Made by a program: the position numbers and the translations under genes. A stretch of DNA of 64,000 bases from Amaranthus tricolor (taxonomy: Eukaryota; Streptophyta; Magnoliopsida; Caryophyllales; Amaranthaceae): NCBI RefSeq assembly GCF_026212465.1, contig NC_080056.1:7596517-7660516 (forward strand), in the 5' to 3' direction. This document shows positions 13,801 through 23,799 of the stretch, piece by piece. The notes under the pieces were generated by a model. It was not told the DNA's origin and ran no database searches. It saw only the letters and a program-made list of their open reading frames with translations. Position 1 is the first letter of the stretch; each line of letters opens with the position of its first letter.

Positions 13801-16547
13801 GTGATCGTTTAAATATTTTAAGTGCTCATTTTAAACTTAAATTGGTTGTTCTAAGATTATATGTGATCAATTTAAAATTATCAGTGATAACATTTATTTA
13901 AAGCTATAACCATAGATTAGGCTAGCCCAATATAGTTATAGTCACACCGTAAGACAGTCTCACCAATAAAACTCAGCAGTTTTTAATCCCTCAAAACAAA
14001 CGAGTCCTTAGTGTCATGATAATATAGTAGTTGGTAGAGTAGCATAGGAAATATGTATTTTACCATCATGACATTTACAAGACCTTTGTCTTTGTCAACG
14101 AAAGAAAAATCTCCATTAATATATGCATCTGCGAAACCTAAGTCTGCTTCCATGGCAACCTATTTTCACCAAAAAAGATATTAGAACATAAGCTTATTAT
14201 GGTTATAATACCAACTCTATCAACTTTATTATGTTATAATACCAACTTTAATAAGTTATAATACCAACTTCAATAAGTTATAAATCAACTCCAAATAAAT
14301 TAGATAGTGCCTTTTTTTTAGTTGTTTTTTTAGTAATAATTAACCGGCCCATTTAATACACATCTTTTATAAAGACGGTCTCAAATAAGAATTTGTGATA
14401 TATAATACTTGTATATTATGAGATCTCTTTTACTGGTTTAATCTTTTAAAAAGCCGAAACAATGAAAAATACCTTCCAATAAAATTGTGGATCGTGAACC
14501 TTCAAAGTAACTGATAATGGACATATTTCCAGCGAGCCCTCAAAGCATAAACTAGTGCCATCCTTTTCTATAAGGCTGTTAGTTTGAAAAAATATAAGAA
14601 TATTGTAAAGACTGTACCCATTTAAGGCAATAACTAGGATTACTAATTATAATTAATGAACGAAAATCAATTTTTTTATAATCATTTCTTTTTTAGGGAA
14701 ATTTCCAAAATAGTACATAGGAGTATATTTTAATGAAGAAAAATATAATTAGCACCATTTTAATTATATGTAATATTATAATAAAGCACAATACCTTATG
14801 TTGTAATATATCATTGAACGAAGTTTATCAATAGCAAATATATTAATTATTGTATCATACGGTATCACATAGGCTTAATAGCCCATTAAAATATATAATG
14901 AGAATGTTAACTTTTAATTTGACATTTTCTCATCGAGAAACGGGTCTCTCACAAGAATAGCTCTAATAAATTCATTTTGTTATAGTATGTGAATTGTGAT
15001 ACTAAGGGTATCATGATACAACAACCGTTGCTTATTTTATATTTAAAAAGTTTTAACTCCACATGTTATTCTTTTCTTGTTAATACTTTTACAGAAGTAG
15101 TTTTTATAAAAGTACATATAAATTCCATACATTTATGATTACCATAGGACGAAATTTTAAATGTTTAACGATAAAAAATATCAAATCACAAAAAAAAATG
15201 AAACGAGTATAAAACTATCATAGGACTTTAAATACTTTTTTAATTTTTTCATGATAGGATGAGTATAGTTGTTCACTTTTTGCTAATTTTAATATTTCAT
15301 CAAAATTGGCGAGAAACAAAATAAAACTTATTGGTAAAATTACAGAGAAGAAAATTATTTTGATGCTCGAACAACTTTATTAAAATAGTGGCCCGGCATA
15401 GGGTGCATGCTCGAACAAATAAAAGCACTATTGGGCTCAAACAAAGCACAAGGAGTTGGAGACTTTCTTATGCATGTTTTGCAATTAGTGTAGTTTTGGG
15501 GACACGTAACGTCCTTTAATAAGATTTTATTTAGTGATTTATGGCCATATGGGGATATAATATAAGGGTCTAAAAATAATATTAAGGGTTAAATAATGTG
15601 ATGGTTCTGATGGCTACTATAAAGAGAGAAATAACATTAAGAAAGTCTAAGAGGGTTTTTTGTATTATTTTTTTTAGATTTTATTAGTTGTTATAGTTAA
15701 TGGTAAATAATATAAAAAATTCATATTTATGCGATATTAATGATTTTATTTATGACTTAATTATTATCTTTAAAAAAATAAGTTCAAATAAAATGATTAG
15801 TTTTAAAAAATATTTTTAATGCTTTCAGATATGTTTAATGAAGTTTGTTAAATCATAAAAAATAAATTGTAACTGGTTCATCTATCTTATTAACTTGCTT
15901 AATCACTTAATTGTATACTTAAAATATTGGCTGTTGAGAATGTTAATTAAGTGATTAAGAATTTTCTTTTCATCGTAATAATAGATAGAGACGCAATTAC
16001 AAAATAGACATTAAATGGGCCGAAATATTTAATGTCTATGCAAATCTAGTGAACCATGAGAGTAAGCAGTGGGGTTTGTATCCTTCTTGGCTCCCATGTG
16101 GCTTCACTACTGGCGAGTGGTGACAGTGGTTTGATTCTCTTTATATATTAGAAAATTTTTCCTCGTTTTTAGAGATTTTCTAATCTATGCAAATAAAAGT
16201 TTTTAGGGTCTTTTATCTTATTCTATTTAGAAATATTATTATTAGTTCTATATAATCTTTAAATAATTTTTTATTTGCAATTCATTTCAAATATATTAAT
16301 GCAAGATGTTAATCTCAAAAGAACGAAATCAACTTCATAAACCAACATATAAAATGATATGACGGTTCACATAATTAAAAATATACTCAAATAAAATCAT
16401 ATCTAAATTCTAAATAAAAAAATATGCATGTAAAAAAAATTTAAAGAAAAAAAAAATAACTTACGTTAAACTACCGGCCGAAATGAAGGCCTTAAGAAAT
16501 GCCGTAACAGACTGACGAGCTGTTGCTTCTTTCCAAGAAAGAGCCAT
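4882..16547 (-). CDS. Cyclopropane-fatty-acid synthase-like SAM methyltransferase, 12+ exons
   Basis: CFA synthases add a methylene group from S-adenosylmethionine to acyl chains of phospholipids. Exons read on the minus strand, with GT..AG borders and agreeing phases: 16465-16547, 14473-14575, 14064-14159, 12037-12163, 10941-11003, 10578-10637, 8911-9072, 8442-8515, 8220-8313, 7318-7454, 6053-6133, 5146-5251, 4882-4962 (stop TAG). Together they give about 421 residues. Landmarks in order: ADAYINGDFSFVD, NTLTQAR, QHYDL, MDETMLYSCAVFK, the SAM-binding region VLETGFGWGTLAIE, YTGITLS, MLESVGHEY, KEYIFFGGCLPS, WEYYFDYCAAGF. The exon at 12163 starts out of phase with the exon ending at 14064, so a small exon (3n+2 bases) between them is unlocated or lost. 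The N-terminal oxidase-like half carried by many plant CFA synthases is absent. Motif I reads ETGFGWG where EIGCGWG is usual. The family call is secure; enzyme activity is uncertain. Confidence 0.88.
5516..5850. repeat. Dispersed AT-rich repeat, copy B
   Basis: Second copy of the repeat at 1376-1710, in the same orientation, inside an intron of the methyltransferase gene. Shared blocks follow the same order over the whole length with many substitutions, so both copies are old. Confidence 0.65.
7047..7302. mobile_element. Stowaway-like MITE in intron
   Basis: A 256-bp element flanked by TA at 7045-7046 and 7303-7304. The left end is CTCCCTCCAATTTACTAC and the right end, inverted, is CTCCCTCCATTTCAGCAC. 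This CTCCCTCC terminus with a TA duplication is the signature of Stowaway/mariner MITEs. It lies just beside the exon ending at 7318. Confidence 0.85.
7635..7863. mobile_element. Fold-back MITE, family M1 copy 1 (intron)
   Basis: The ends are inverted copies: tttacccatttgccgtaaat on the left against tttcacccatctattgtaaa from the right. The similarity continues through '..aataatctcatcttt' and 'caaccattgcactta'. Non-coding. A related copy is at 8570-8800. Confidence 0.65.
8570..8800. mobile_element. Fold-back MITE, family M1 copy 2 (intron)
   Basis: Terminal stretches containing 'gctgtgaataatctcagttt' (left) and, inverted, 'cgttgtaaataattttattc' (right) match each other and resemble 7635-7863. 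Non-coding and more diverged than copy 1. Confidence 0.55.
9500..9652 (+). repeat. SINE-like 3' end ending in (GAT)n
   Basis: The order 'tttatgggtatgagttg..', 'tctcagaccttggcc', 'ggcgggatacattgagtatg', then a gatgatgatg tail matches two other stretches in this window (33085-33180 and 51170-51296). That order is typical of plant SINE 3' regions. The tRNA-like head with pol III boxes is not visible. Confidence 0.55.
10707..10886. mobile_element. Short hAT-like MITE (180 bp)
   Basis: Starts TAGAGGGATTCATG and ends, inverted, TAGAGGGGTTCAAAAC. The flanks ctaattgc and gtaattac match at 6 of 8 positions, consistent with a decayed 8-bp hAT target duplication. The inside carries cggtt-type repeats. 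It lies in an intron of the methyltransferase gene. Confidence 0.65.
12230..12355 (-). mobile_element. TRIM fragment: one LTR, PBS, part of interior
   Basis: On the minus strand an LTR (12355 to 12282, about 74 bp; 'catatcttggggttttaacc..') is followed by a PBS-like tggtatctgaagcc (12281-12268), 'aatgtgaca', and ggttcgaatc (12248-12239). This matches the TRIM at 50200-50488. The second LTR is missing. It is intronic. Confidence 0.7.
12962..13593. mobile_element. Non-autonomous hAT-like element
   Basis: The left end TAGGGATACG and the right end GCATCCCTA are inverted relatives. The flanks attgagat and attgagac match at 7 of 8 positions. Subterminal regions carry repeated 'gggtctaa/ggatttgga' words, as in other hAT elements in this window. 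No transposase. It lies in an intron of the methyltransferase gene. Confidence 0.7.
14200..14285. repeat. Short tandem repeat (ttataataccaactttaataag)
   Basis: About four imperfect copies of a roughly 22-bp unit, upstream in an intron of the methyltransferase gene. No known role. Confidence 0.6.
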
Positions 16548-16617
16548 GAAGATTGAAATGTATACAAAGATGATGAAAAGATAATTATCAATTATGGTTA
16601 AGGGCATGAGTCTTTGA

Positions 16618-16625
16618 TTTATATA
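16618..16625 (-). promoter_or_regulatory. TATA box of the methyltransferase gene
   Basis: On the minus strand TATATAAA lies about 70 bp upstream of the ATG at 16547, a normal place for a plant TATA box with a short 5' leader. There is no transcript evidence here. Confidence 0.55.
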
Positions 16626-16689
16626 GACCATGTCTCATCATCACTCTTCAATTATTAATTAAAATATACTGTAGTATGATATAAATAAA

Positions 16690-17480
16690 ATTGGTACAAG
16701 TTGAAAAAATAATATTAATAAAATTGGTTCAAGTTGAAAAAAGTTTTTTTTTTTTTTTTTGTCAACACTTTTTAATAATATTCCAATTTTGCGCCTCTAT
16801 TTAAAAAGATTTGATTTTTTTCCATTCACCAAACTCAACACGTGTTCAACGTAACGCATCTCATAATATGATTTCGTAAATATTCTAAACACAATTATAA
16901 ATTTTTTGTTGATTAATTTTTGACAAATTGCATTAAAAAAATTAATAATATTGTTTTGAGAAAGGGCCAAATCACACGGATTATATGACAATACCTTAGT
17001 GCAGTCGTATAAAATGTGTGACTGCACCTAGATCCTGTCGCACTTGTTCAAGTTGAAAAAAATAATATAAATAAAATTGGTTCAAGTTGAAAAAAATAAT
17101 ATAAATAAAATTGGTTCAAGTTGAAAAAAATAATATAAATAAAATTGGTTCAAGTTGAAAAAAGTTTATTTTTGTTTGTGTCAACACTTTTTAATAATAT
17201 TTCAATTTTGCGCCTCTATTTAAAAAAATTTGATTTTTCTCCATTCATCAAACTCAACACTTGTTCAACGTAACGCATCTCATAATATGATTTCGTAAAT
17301 ATTCTAAACACAATTATAAATTTTTTGTTGATTAATTTTTGACAAATTGCATTAAAAATAAAAAAACAAAATAAATAATATTCTTTTGAGAAAGGGTCAA
17401 ATCGCACAGATTATATGACAATACCTTAATGCAGTCGTATAAAATGTGTGATTGCACCAAGATCCAGTCGGACATTTTAT
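16690..17480. repeat. Direct duplication, 419-bp period, with 34-bp satellite-like units
   Basis: About 310 bp starting near 16731 recurs near 17152 at an offset of 419 bp with high identity (the 'gcgcctctattta' and 'gttcaacgtaacgcatctca' blocks occur in both). Between them, and at the left edge, lie tandem copies of a roughly 34-bp unit, aataaaattggttcaagttg plus an AT spacer: three near-perfect copies at 17050-17160. The duplicate lies directly upstream of the methyltransferase promoter. The reading frames inside are chance. Confidence 0.85.
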
Positions 17481-18309
17481 GTGCGTTTACCTTTTTTATA
17501 AATATACATCATTTTTGTGTTTTTAAAGTTATAAATTTGATAAATTTAAGATAATATATATTAAAGATTCTATAAATTATTTTTTTACAATGTCATCATA
17601 TATTAATTAAGAATTCAGTAAATTAAATATTCCATAATTTGAATTAAAAGTTTCTAGAGCGTTTCTCCAAATTAAATCCCACCAGAGGACTCCCGTTGTT
17701 TCCTAGACCCCTGACTCGCTAATCGGGTAGCGAGATCCCTACCTCCGAATATTTGCGAATTGAGTACTGGAAGGTATATAAATCATTTCTTTAAAAAAAA
17801 TCTTTAAAATTGAATTCACCTTTTACATTTTATTAATGTTGAAATTTAGTTAATACTCTTTCCGTTATTTTAAGTTCTTTCACTTTGGATTTTTCACGTA
17901 TATTAAGAAAAAAAGAATCTTTGGTTGTAGTGGGTATTATTTTAATTAAATAGTAGTGTGAAATAATGATTGTATTGAAAGTATAAGAGAGAAAATAATT
18001 ATAAATAAAAGTAAAAAAAAATTGATTTTATAAAATTAACTAAAAATGAAATATAAACTTATAATGGAGGTACTTTAACCAACTTTCTAAATTGGGAAAG
18101 TTTGGAGCTCTACAATAAAAAAAAAAGGAGGGAACTTAATCTCTCCATACAAAAACCAAAAAAATCAGAAATTTACAATTATAGATCATCAAATTACATA
18201 CATTGGCCAAATTAAACTCACATGGATCACCAGTTACATGTACTCTAATTAGAAATTACATCAAATAATCTGAAAAATGACCTTACAACTTCCATTTTAG
18301 CCTATAACG

Positions 18310-18560
18310 GCTCCTGTTTGTGAAAAATCAGTAGCCAAACACAATCTGGAAAAATCAGTAGCCAAATACAATCTGGAAAAATCAGCATCTTCTTCCAAAA
18401 TTCAGTAGCCAAACACAATCTGGAAAAATCAGCATCTTCTTCCAAAAATTAGTAGCCAAACACAAAAATCAGTAAGCTTTTCTTAACAGCTTACAAAAAT
18501 CAGCAACATTATCTTCCAAAAATCAGTAAGCTTTTCTTAACAACTTACAAAAATTAGTAG
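18310..18560. repeat. Imperfect direct repeats in the MLE leader
   Basis: Words such as 'aaaaatcagtagccaaac' and 'aatctggaaaaatcagcatc' recur several times in mixed order between the left MLE end and the transposase ATG. They may be transposase-binding subterminal repeats, which is inference. Confidence 0.65.
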
Positions 18561-18602
18561 CCAAACAGTTTGTAAAAAAGATCATCGCATCATTAGCCTT
18601 CA

Positions 18603-20345
18603 ATGGCTTCAGGAAGTGAAGATGAGCAACAGGGGGCTTGGTACTTTGGATCGAATTCATACGTTCCAGAGTCTAGTTCTGAATCAGAAGAAGAGCCACA
18701 TAATATGGAAGAAATAAGACCACAACAACAAAATCAACATAAGCCAAGACTCACGAATGAGTTAAGGCAACTTATTTTCCAAGAGATGTTGTCACTAAAA
18801 GTTAGTGACTCACTTCCTCATGGTACATTCAAACGCATAGCTCAAAAATACGGCTACACTCATAGGAGTATGCTCATACAACAATTGATTCCGGCTATGC
18901 TAAGAAAATGGCCAAGTGAAGGACCTTCCATTATTTTTATTCAACAAGATAATGCAAGGGTTCATATCACAAACGATGATCCAATATGGCAACAACACAA
19001 TAGGCAAGGGGGTTTAACTTTCATTCTTACTCAACAACCTCCAAATAGTCCGGATTGTAACATTCTAGACTTGGGTTTCTTTAGGTGCATACAATCACTT
19101 ATGCATAAAAAGATACCCAAAAACATTACAGAATTAATCACAGCAGTTGAGGATGCATTCGGAGAGTTACATCCAAAGACCTTAACTAATGTGTGGATCT
19201 CATTACAACACCATTTAAATGAGATTTTAAAAGTTAAGGGGTCTAATGATTACATACAACCACACTTTGGAAAGAAGGTTGAAGAAGACAATTAGGGATG
19301 CAAACGGGGCGGGGCGGAGCAGGTATTGGCTTTACCATCCCCATCCCCACCTAGTAAATCAATCCCCATCCCCATCCCCATCCTCGCAGCGGGTATAATT
19401 TTTTTCCCCGTCCCCGCCCCGATGGGTTTGTACCTAATACCATCCCCATCCCCATCCCCATCTGGGTATCCATCCCTATCTAATACCCATTTTACCCGCC
19501 CCACCACCCGTTAAATCCCCGCTTAATACCCATCTATGTCACAAATAATATATACAAATTTAATATATACTTAAAAATTGTTAAAAAGTTCTAAAATATT
19601 TCTATTTTATAACACTCCTACAATAATTGACATTCAACCTCAATACAGTGGAGAAAAAAGGAAATAAATTCGAGCCACAAACCTAAAATTTATATTTTAA
19701 AAAAAATAAGCAATATTATACTGTTATGTTTATTTATGGAGTATATATTAAAAATCTAATTACCCTCTAAAATACAAATTTTTCTGAAATAACCCAATAA
19801 TTAAATTAAACTAAAGAACCCAAATTAAATAACTTTTTGTACAACAGTAGTGGGGAACAAGTGAAATAGTATTATAAATTCAAAAAAATAATTAAAACCA
19901 ATTTTTAGCACAAAAAGATAATTAATCAAGAAATTAAGATCCACCCACTAATCAAATCCAAATTCCAAAACATGGATGGGGCGGGGCGGGGATGGGGCGG
20001 GTTTCACCTAAAACCCATCCCCATCCCCATCCCCGCGGTGGGTATGAAGTTTATACCCGTACCCGCCCCATGACCCATCAAACCGGGACCCATCCCCGCC
20101 CCGATGGGGCGGGGATGGGGCGGGTCTCCTATTAGACCCGACCCGCCTGCATCCCTAAAGACAATGGCAGGTTAAGGATTCAAGTAAGAATCCCAACACA
20201 ATTGGTTAGAGAAGCCGTAGCTTTTCTTAACCCAAACAGGGATCAACAACAAACACAAGCATTAACAGAAAATGAGGATGCTGCACAAACAACAGAGATC
20301 ATTCAAGAAGCTTATGATCAGGCAGTTGAAGAAACTCAAGGATGA
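18603..20345 (+). pseudogene. Mariner transposase, internally deleted and split by a hAT insertion
   Basis: Codons run from ATG 18603 to 19292, and after the 865-bp insertion and duplicated target continue in the same frame from 20166 to a stop at 20343-20345, 289 codons in all. The N terminus has an acidic leader and then a helix-turn-helix region (RLTNELRQLIFQEML..., GTFKRIAQKYGY). The C-terminal half carries FIQQDNARVHI, the QPPNSPDCNILDLGFF catalytic block and a KTLTNVW..LQHHLNEI tail, as in plant mariner DDD transposases. Between HRS and MLIQQLIPAM the region with the first catalytic Asp is missing: about 230+59 codons against roughly 400-500 in full-length relatives. It is therefore catalytically dead, but may still bind DNA. 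Confidence 0.85.
19293..20157. mobile_element. Non-autonomous hAT element inserted in the MLE transposase
   Basis: An 865-bp element with ends TAGGGATGCAAACGGGGC and, inverted, TAGGGATGCAGGCGGGTC. A perfect 8-bp duplication AAGACAAT flanks it (19285-19292 and 20158-20165). Both subterminal regions are packed with ccccatcccc/ggggcgggg words, and the middle is AT-rich and non-coding. The long frames at 19292-19514 are simple-repeat artefacts. The perfect duplication points to a recent insertion. Confidence 0.93.
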
Positions 20346-20963
20346 CAAACATAATAGCCCTTCATTTTATTTTGTTCAAATCATCATTAAAATTGTAGCT
20401 TTAAAAACTTAGGAGCAACAATTTGTTAATCACAAGATTCACAACCCATGATAATGATTAACAAGTCACTTCACTATTTACATAATTTCAGAAAAAAAGC
20501 CTCCTGATTCTTCATTGAGGTTATGAAACCTCTTAGATTATAATTGATCATCAACAGATGAAGTAACTGAACATGCTAAAAAATCAAGTGATGGATTTTG
20601 GTTTACCAAATGCTACTCAACCAAGTAATCAAAGTAAATTATTCAAAATTTAGAGGTTCAACAATTTGACATCACAGGGGCTTGTACACATAAAACCAGC
20701 AACAAACATCAACCCTAAAACCAGCAACATAATACCAACAGTAGAACGAAAAAAACCCCAAATAAACCAGAAGAACACAATATCAACAACAACACATAAA
20801 AAACAAACGAAAAAACAAACATCAAACATAAATACAAGATCATCATAATCCAGCATCAAACAACAACACATAAAATCAGCTCCAATTTTTCAAATTTAAC
20901 TAACAAAAAAAAAAAACGAAAAATCAGAACAATCTTACAGTCATTAAGCACGTTTTTTGTGGT

Positions 20964-21302
20964 TCAATTTTGGCCTAGACGCAATACATCTTCAGGAGTG
21001 TTAGGGACAACCAAATTGATTTCATCTTCTTTCACATTAATTGGAGTTAATGGATATAATTGAGATGGTTCCTTTTCAACAGTAGGAGAAGTTGGTGGAG
21101 ATTCATGATACACAGATGTGGCATCATCTTTAAGTACCTTTTGATATGCCTCAAGGTCTTTTTTTAATCACTTCAAAATTTCGTTGGAGTAGGAATGGGA
21201 ACGACCATGGATGGAACACGAACACAACTCACCATAATCGCGTAGACCGTCATAAAGATATGAAGGAATTGTGGAGTCACTCTTAGATTCATTGTTTTCC
21301 AT
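20964..21302 (-). pseudogene. Second (antisense) reading frame of the MLE, one stop
   Basis: On the minus strand an ATG at 21302 opens a frame of 113 codons ending at TGA 20964-20966, interrupted only by TGA at 21168-21170. The product would be hydrophilic: MENNESKSD..., GLRDYGELCSC, then ESPPTSPTVEKEPSQ and VVPNTPEDVLRL. I do not recognise it. It faces the transposase in the right part of the element. It may be a fragment captured from a host gene, or an accessory protein of this MLE lineage. One premature stop in otherwise codon-like sequence suggests a formerly functional frame. Confidence 0.45.
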
Positions 21303-22272
21303 TGCAAATACTTAAAGGTATGACGGATTCCAGAACAGGGGGCTTTAAATTTTGAAACTTGGCCAAAACAAACAAAACGAACCTCAAAATGATGAGAATA
21401 AACCGATCTACATTTTAATGCAGTTAAAATGCACTAAAAATGAAGAACAAACAGGGGGAAAGCCATGAAAATGGTGTTCATGAAGAGAGAGAAATGACCG
21501 TTCAAGAGGAGGAGGAAGAATAGGAAAGGAGTAGGCGTAATAATGCAAAATGCAAAGCCCAAGAAACTAATAAATATATCCCGATGATTCCGGGTACATT
21601 AAAAGAAAAAGAGGGTTTTAAGGGGTAAAAGTGGAATAAAAAATTTCTAAAAATAGAAAGTATTCTAAAGTGGAAGAACTTATAAAACTACCCATTATAA
21701 TAAGGTGGAAGAACTTAAAAGAACGGAGAGAGTAGAGTTTATTTTAAAGAAAAGTTAGAGAAAATGAAGTGAGAAATTGGTTAAGGCCAATTTAGGAATT
21801 TCAATTTATAAAAGTGGAGCGTAGAGTCACAATGAAAAAAAGGTGAATATGAATATCATTTCCCAATTTTCATCTCAATAAATCTGTTTACTTTTTTTTA
21901 TTTCTCTTTCAAACCGTTATGGTCAAACCTTTATGTTTAGCTTCTACGATTGGTTTCAATATACTTATACATTTGATATTTTACGCGATCCATTGTATTA
22001 TTTTAATTATTTATATATTTAATCATACACTTTTAAAAATTATAAAAAGTTAATATTATAAAAATATATTATTAGACGATTCAAATAAGATTTCACTTGA
22101 CTATATTTTTTCTAACACATTAACAATAATATATAAAATAATCTTAAACAATAAATAGTGTCAAAAATCATTATATAGCAAGTATTTAAGAAGAAAAAAG
22201 GTATTTTTATTATACTCCCTCCTATTTACATTATTTGATATTTTAGTTAGTGTAATTTATTTTATATATTAT

Positions 22273-22444
22273 TTAATCACGTTAGTTATTCTGTATAAGT
22301 AACGCGAAGATTTCATCGCAATCAGGGCCGGGCGGCGGGGAGTGTTCTGCGTTCTCTGAATCTGTCTAATTGTCTTACAAGCTGCTTTTGTCAAACCTTC
22401 ATTATTAGCTTGTCTAGTCTGCCATTCATAATCGATCAGCGTAT
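22273..22444 (-). other. Orphan exon-like fragment
   Basis: On the minus strand a good acceptor (tttcttttaacag) precedes an open frame starting at 22444. It reads TLIDYEWQTRQANNEGL, then TKAACKTIRQIQRTQNTPR, then RPALIAMKS, and ends in TAA near 22273. Base composition is markedly more G+C-rich than the flanks. I do not recognise the family. No partner exons were found nearby, so it is probably a gene fragment carried by a transposon, or the last exon of a decayed gene. Confidence 0.35.
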
Positions 22445-22860
22445 CTGTTAAAAGAAATTTGATTCGTTTTATTTATTTATTAAAAAATCCTAAACAATAA
22501 CAGGTTTTTTGCAAATAGTTACTAAAAAACAAAATACATACCATTAAAATAAATAAAATAAATAAATAAAATAAGAAAAAAAATAAAATAAATTCTCAAA
22601 AATTTTCTATAAAATTAGGATTTATAAGCATAATTCACTATTTTCTTAAATAGCATTTATTTATCAATACATTCTCATTTATTTATACTCCATCATTTAA
22701 ATTTTCTATAAAAAGATAAAATAAATTCTCAAAATTTTCTATAAAATGGTTTACTACTTTTTCTAAAATTACAAATTTATTTTTAAATTTAATATATGAA
22801 TAATGGTTTACTACTTTTTCTAAAATAAATTCTTTGTTTTAAAGTCTGTTCTTTTTATTT

Positions 22861-23243
22861 TAATTTTTTGAAAAATTTGCTCAAAATAATCTCAACTATT
22901 GGTCAGAGAGGAGGGTGAATGATGGTGATCGATTGAGGTTCGAGTAAGGTGGTCAATGTTGTTGGCAGTTATTGCTGGCGTGCCTGGGGGAGGCTAGCTA
23001 GTGGTGGGGTGGCCAATTGGTCGTGGAGGAGATCGGTTATGGTGTGAAGTGTTTTTTTTCTTTTTATTTTTTAGAAAAATGAACGTAATCTATTATCCCA
23101 GGTTATCTGGTTACCAAGTCGTAGAGTATATCATGAACAAATTCAGGTAAAAGTTGAGATTAATTAAAAATAATCGATGATTGGAATTATTTCTGACTAA
23201 TGGGTGATAATTGGAATTATTTTGAGCAAATTTTTCTAATTTT
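22861..23243. mobile_element. MITE with AAAAATTTGCTCAAAATAAT ends
   Basis: The left end aaaaatttgctcaaaataat is repeated, inverted, at the right end (about 23206-23240). The inside includes a GC-rich stretch (22905-23045) and no protein. The left termini resemble those of 30753-31415. Confidence 0.6.
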
Positions 23244-23799
23244 TTAATAAAAATATCCAACCATATTTTTATATTCTTATCCACATATTTAAAATCTTTT
23301 TTAATATATTTATATAAAAGACGAATTAAAAATAGCTTTCCTGAAGCCATCGTAACCCATTTGTACTAATAATGCCTATACGTCATATAATATCATCTTC
23401 CTTTAAAAATATCTACATTTATATTTTCCCTAAAACATCATAATAAAGTCATCATTATTACTATTATCATATTTTGCATTCTTATTAAATATCATATAAT
23501 AATTAATACTTCATAATTTAATGGTTTCACCATTATTCGTATTGAATGATTACTAATTAATTTATAAATTTATGCAGTGTTAATAGTAATAATATTTTCT
23601 TAATTTTTCACAAGTGTTTAAAAGAAACTATTATGACCGTCAGACCGTGTATCACTCGATACTAACCAAATGAAAGTAATATTAATATATGTTTTGATAG
23701 ATATCAAAATGTTAATGATTTATTGGAAAGTCAATGGTTGTATCTTTCTTGTCCACAACCTAATCAATGTTATGCAAAATTAATTCACCTAACATAATA
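23244..23799. other. AT-rich spacer
   Basis: No gene was found. Near 23635-23660 'gaccgtcagaccgtg' resembles the motif near 26185-26215 (gaccgtctgaccgta) and could be a terminal remnant of the 22-bp-array element that follows. Confidence 0.35.

Larger units (their letters stand above)
17856..21732 (+). mobile_element. Mariner-like element (plant MLE), internally deleted
   Basis: The ends are CTCTTTCCGTTATTTTAAG (left) and, inverted, CTCTCTCCGTTCTTTTAAG (right), flanked by TA on both sides (17854-17855 and 21733-21734). These CTCNNTCCGT termini are those of plant mariner/Stowaway elements. The element carries a partial mariner transposase (18603-20345, itself split by an 865-bp hAT element), an imperfect direct-repeat leader (about 18310-18560) and a second reading frame on the opposite strand (20964-21302). 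Without the nested insertion it is about 3.0 kb. The transposase lacks its middle, so the element could only move with help from another copy. Confidence 0.88.

Noticed and set aside
16797..17407. Two related minus-strand frames of 76 and 63 codons
   Set aside because: They are the two copies of the 419-bp duplication; similarity is at DNA level and the frames start and end differently.
19292..19514. Overlapping frames on both strands rich in Pro/Ser or Gly/Asp
   Set aside because: They are translations of the ccccatcccc/ggggatgggg subterminal repeats of a hAT element, open in all frames by composition.
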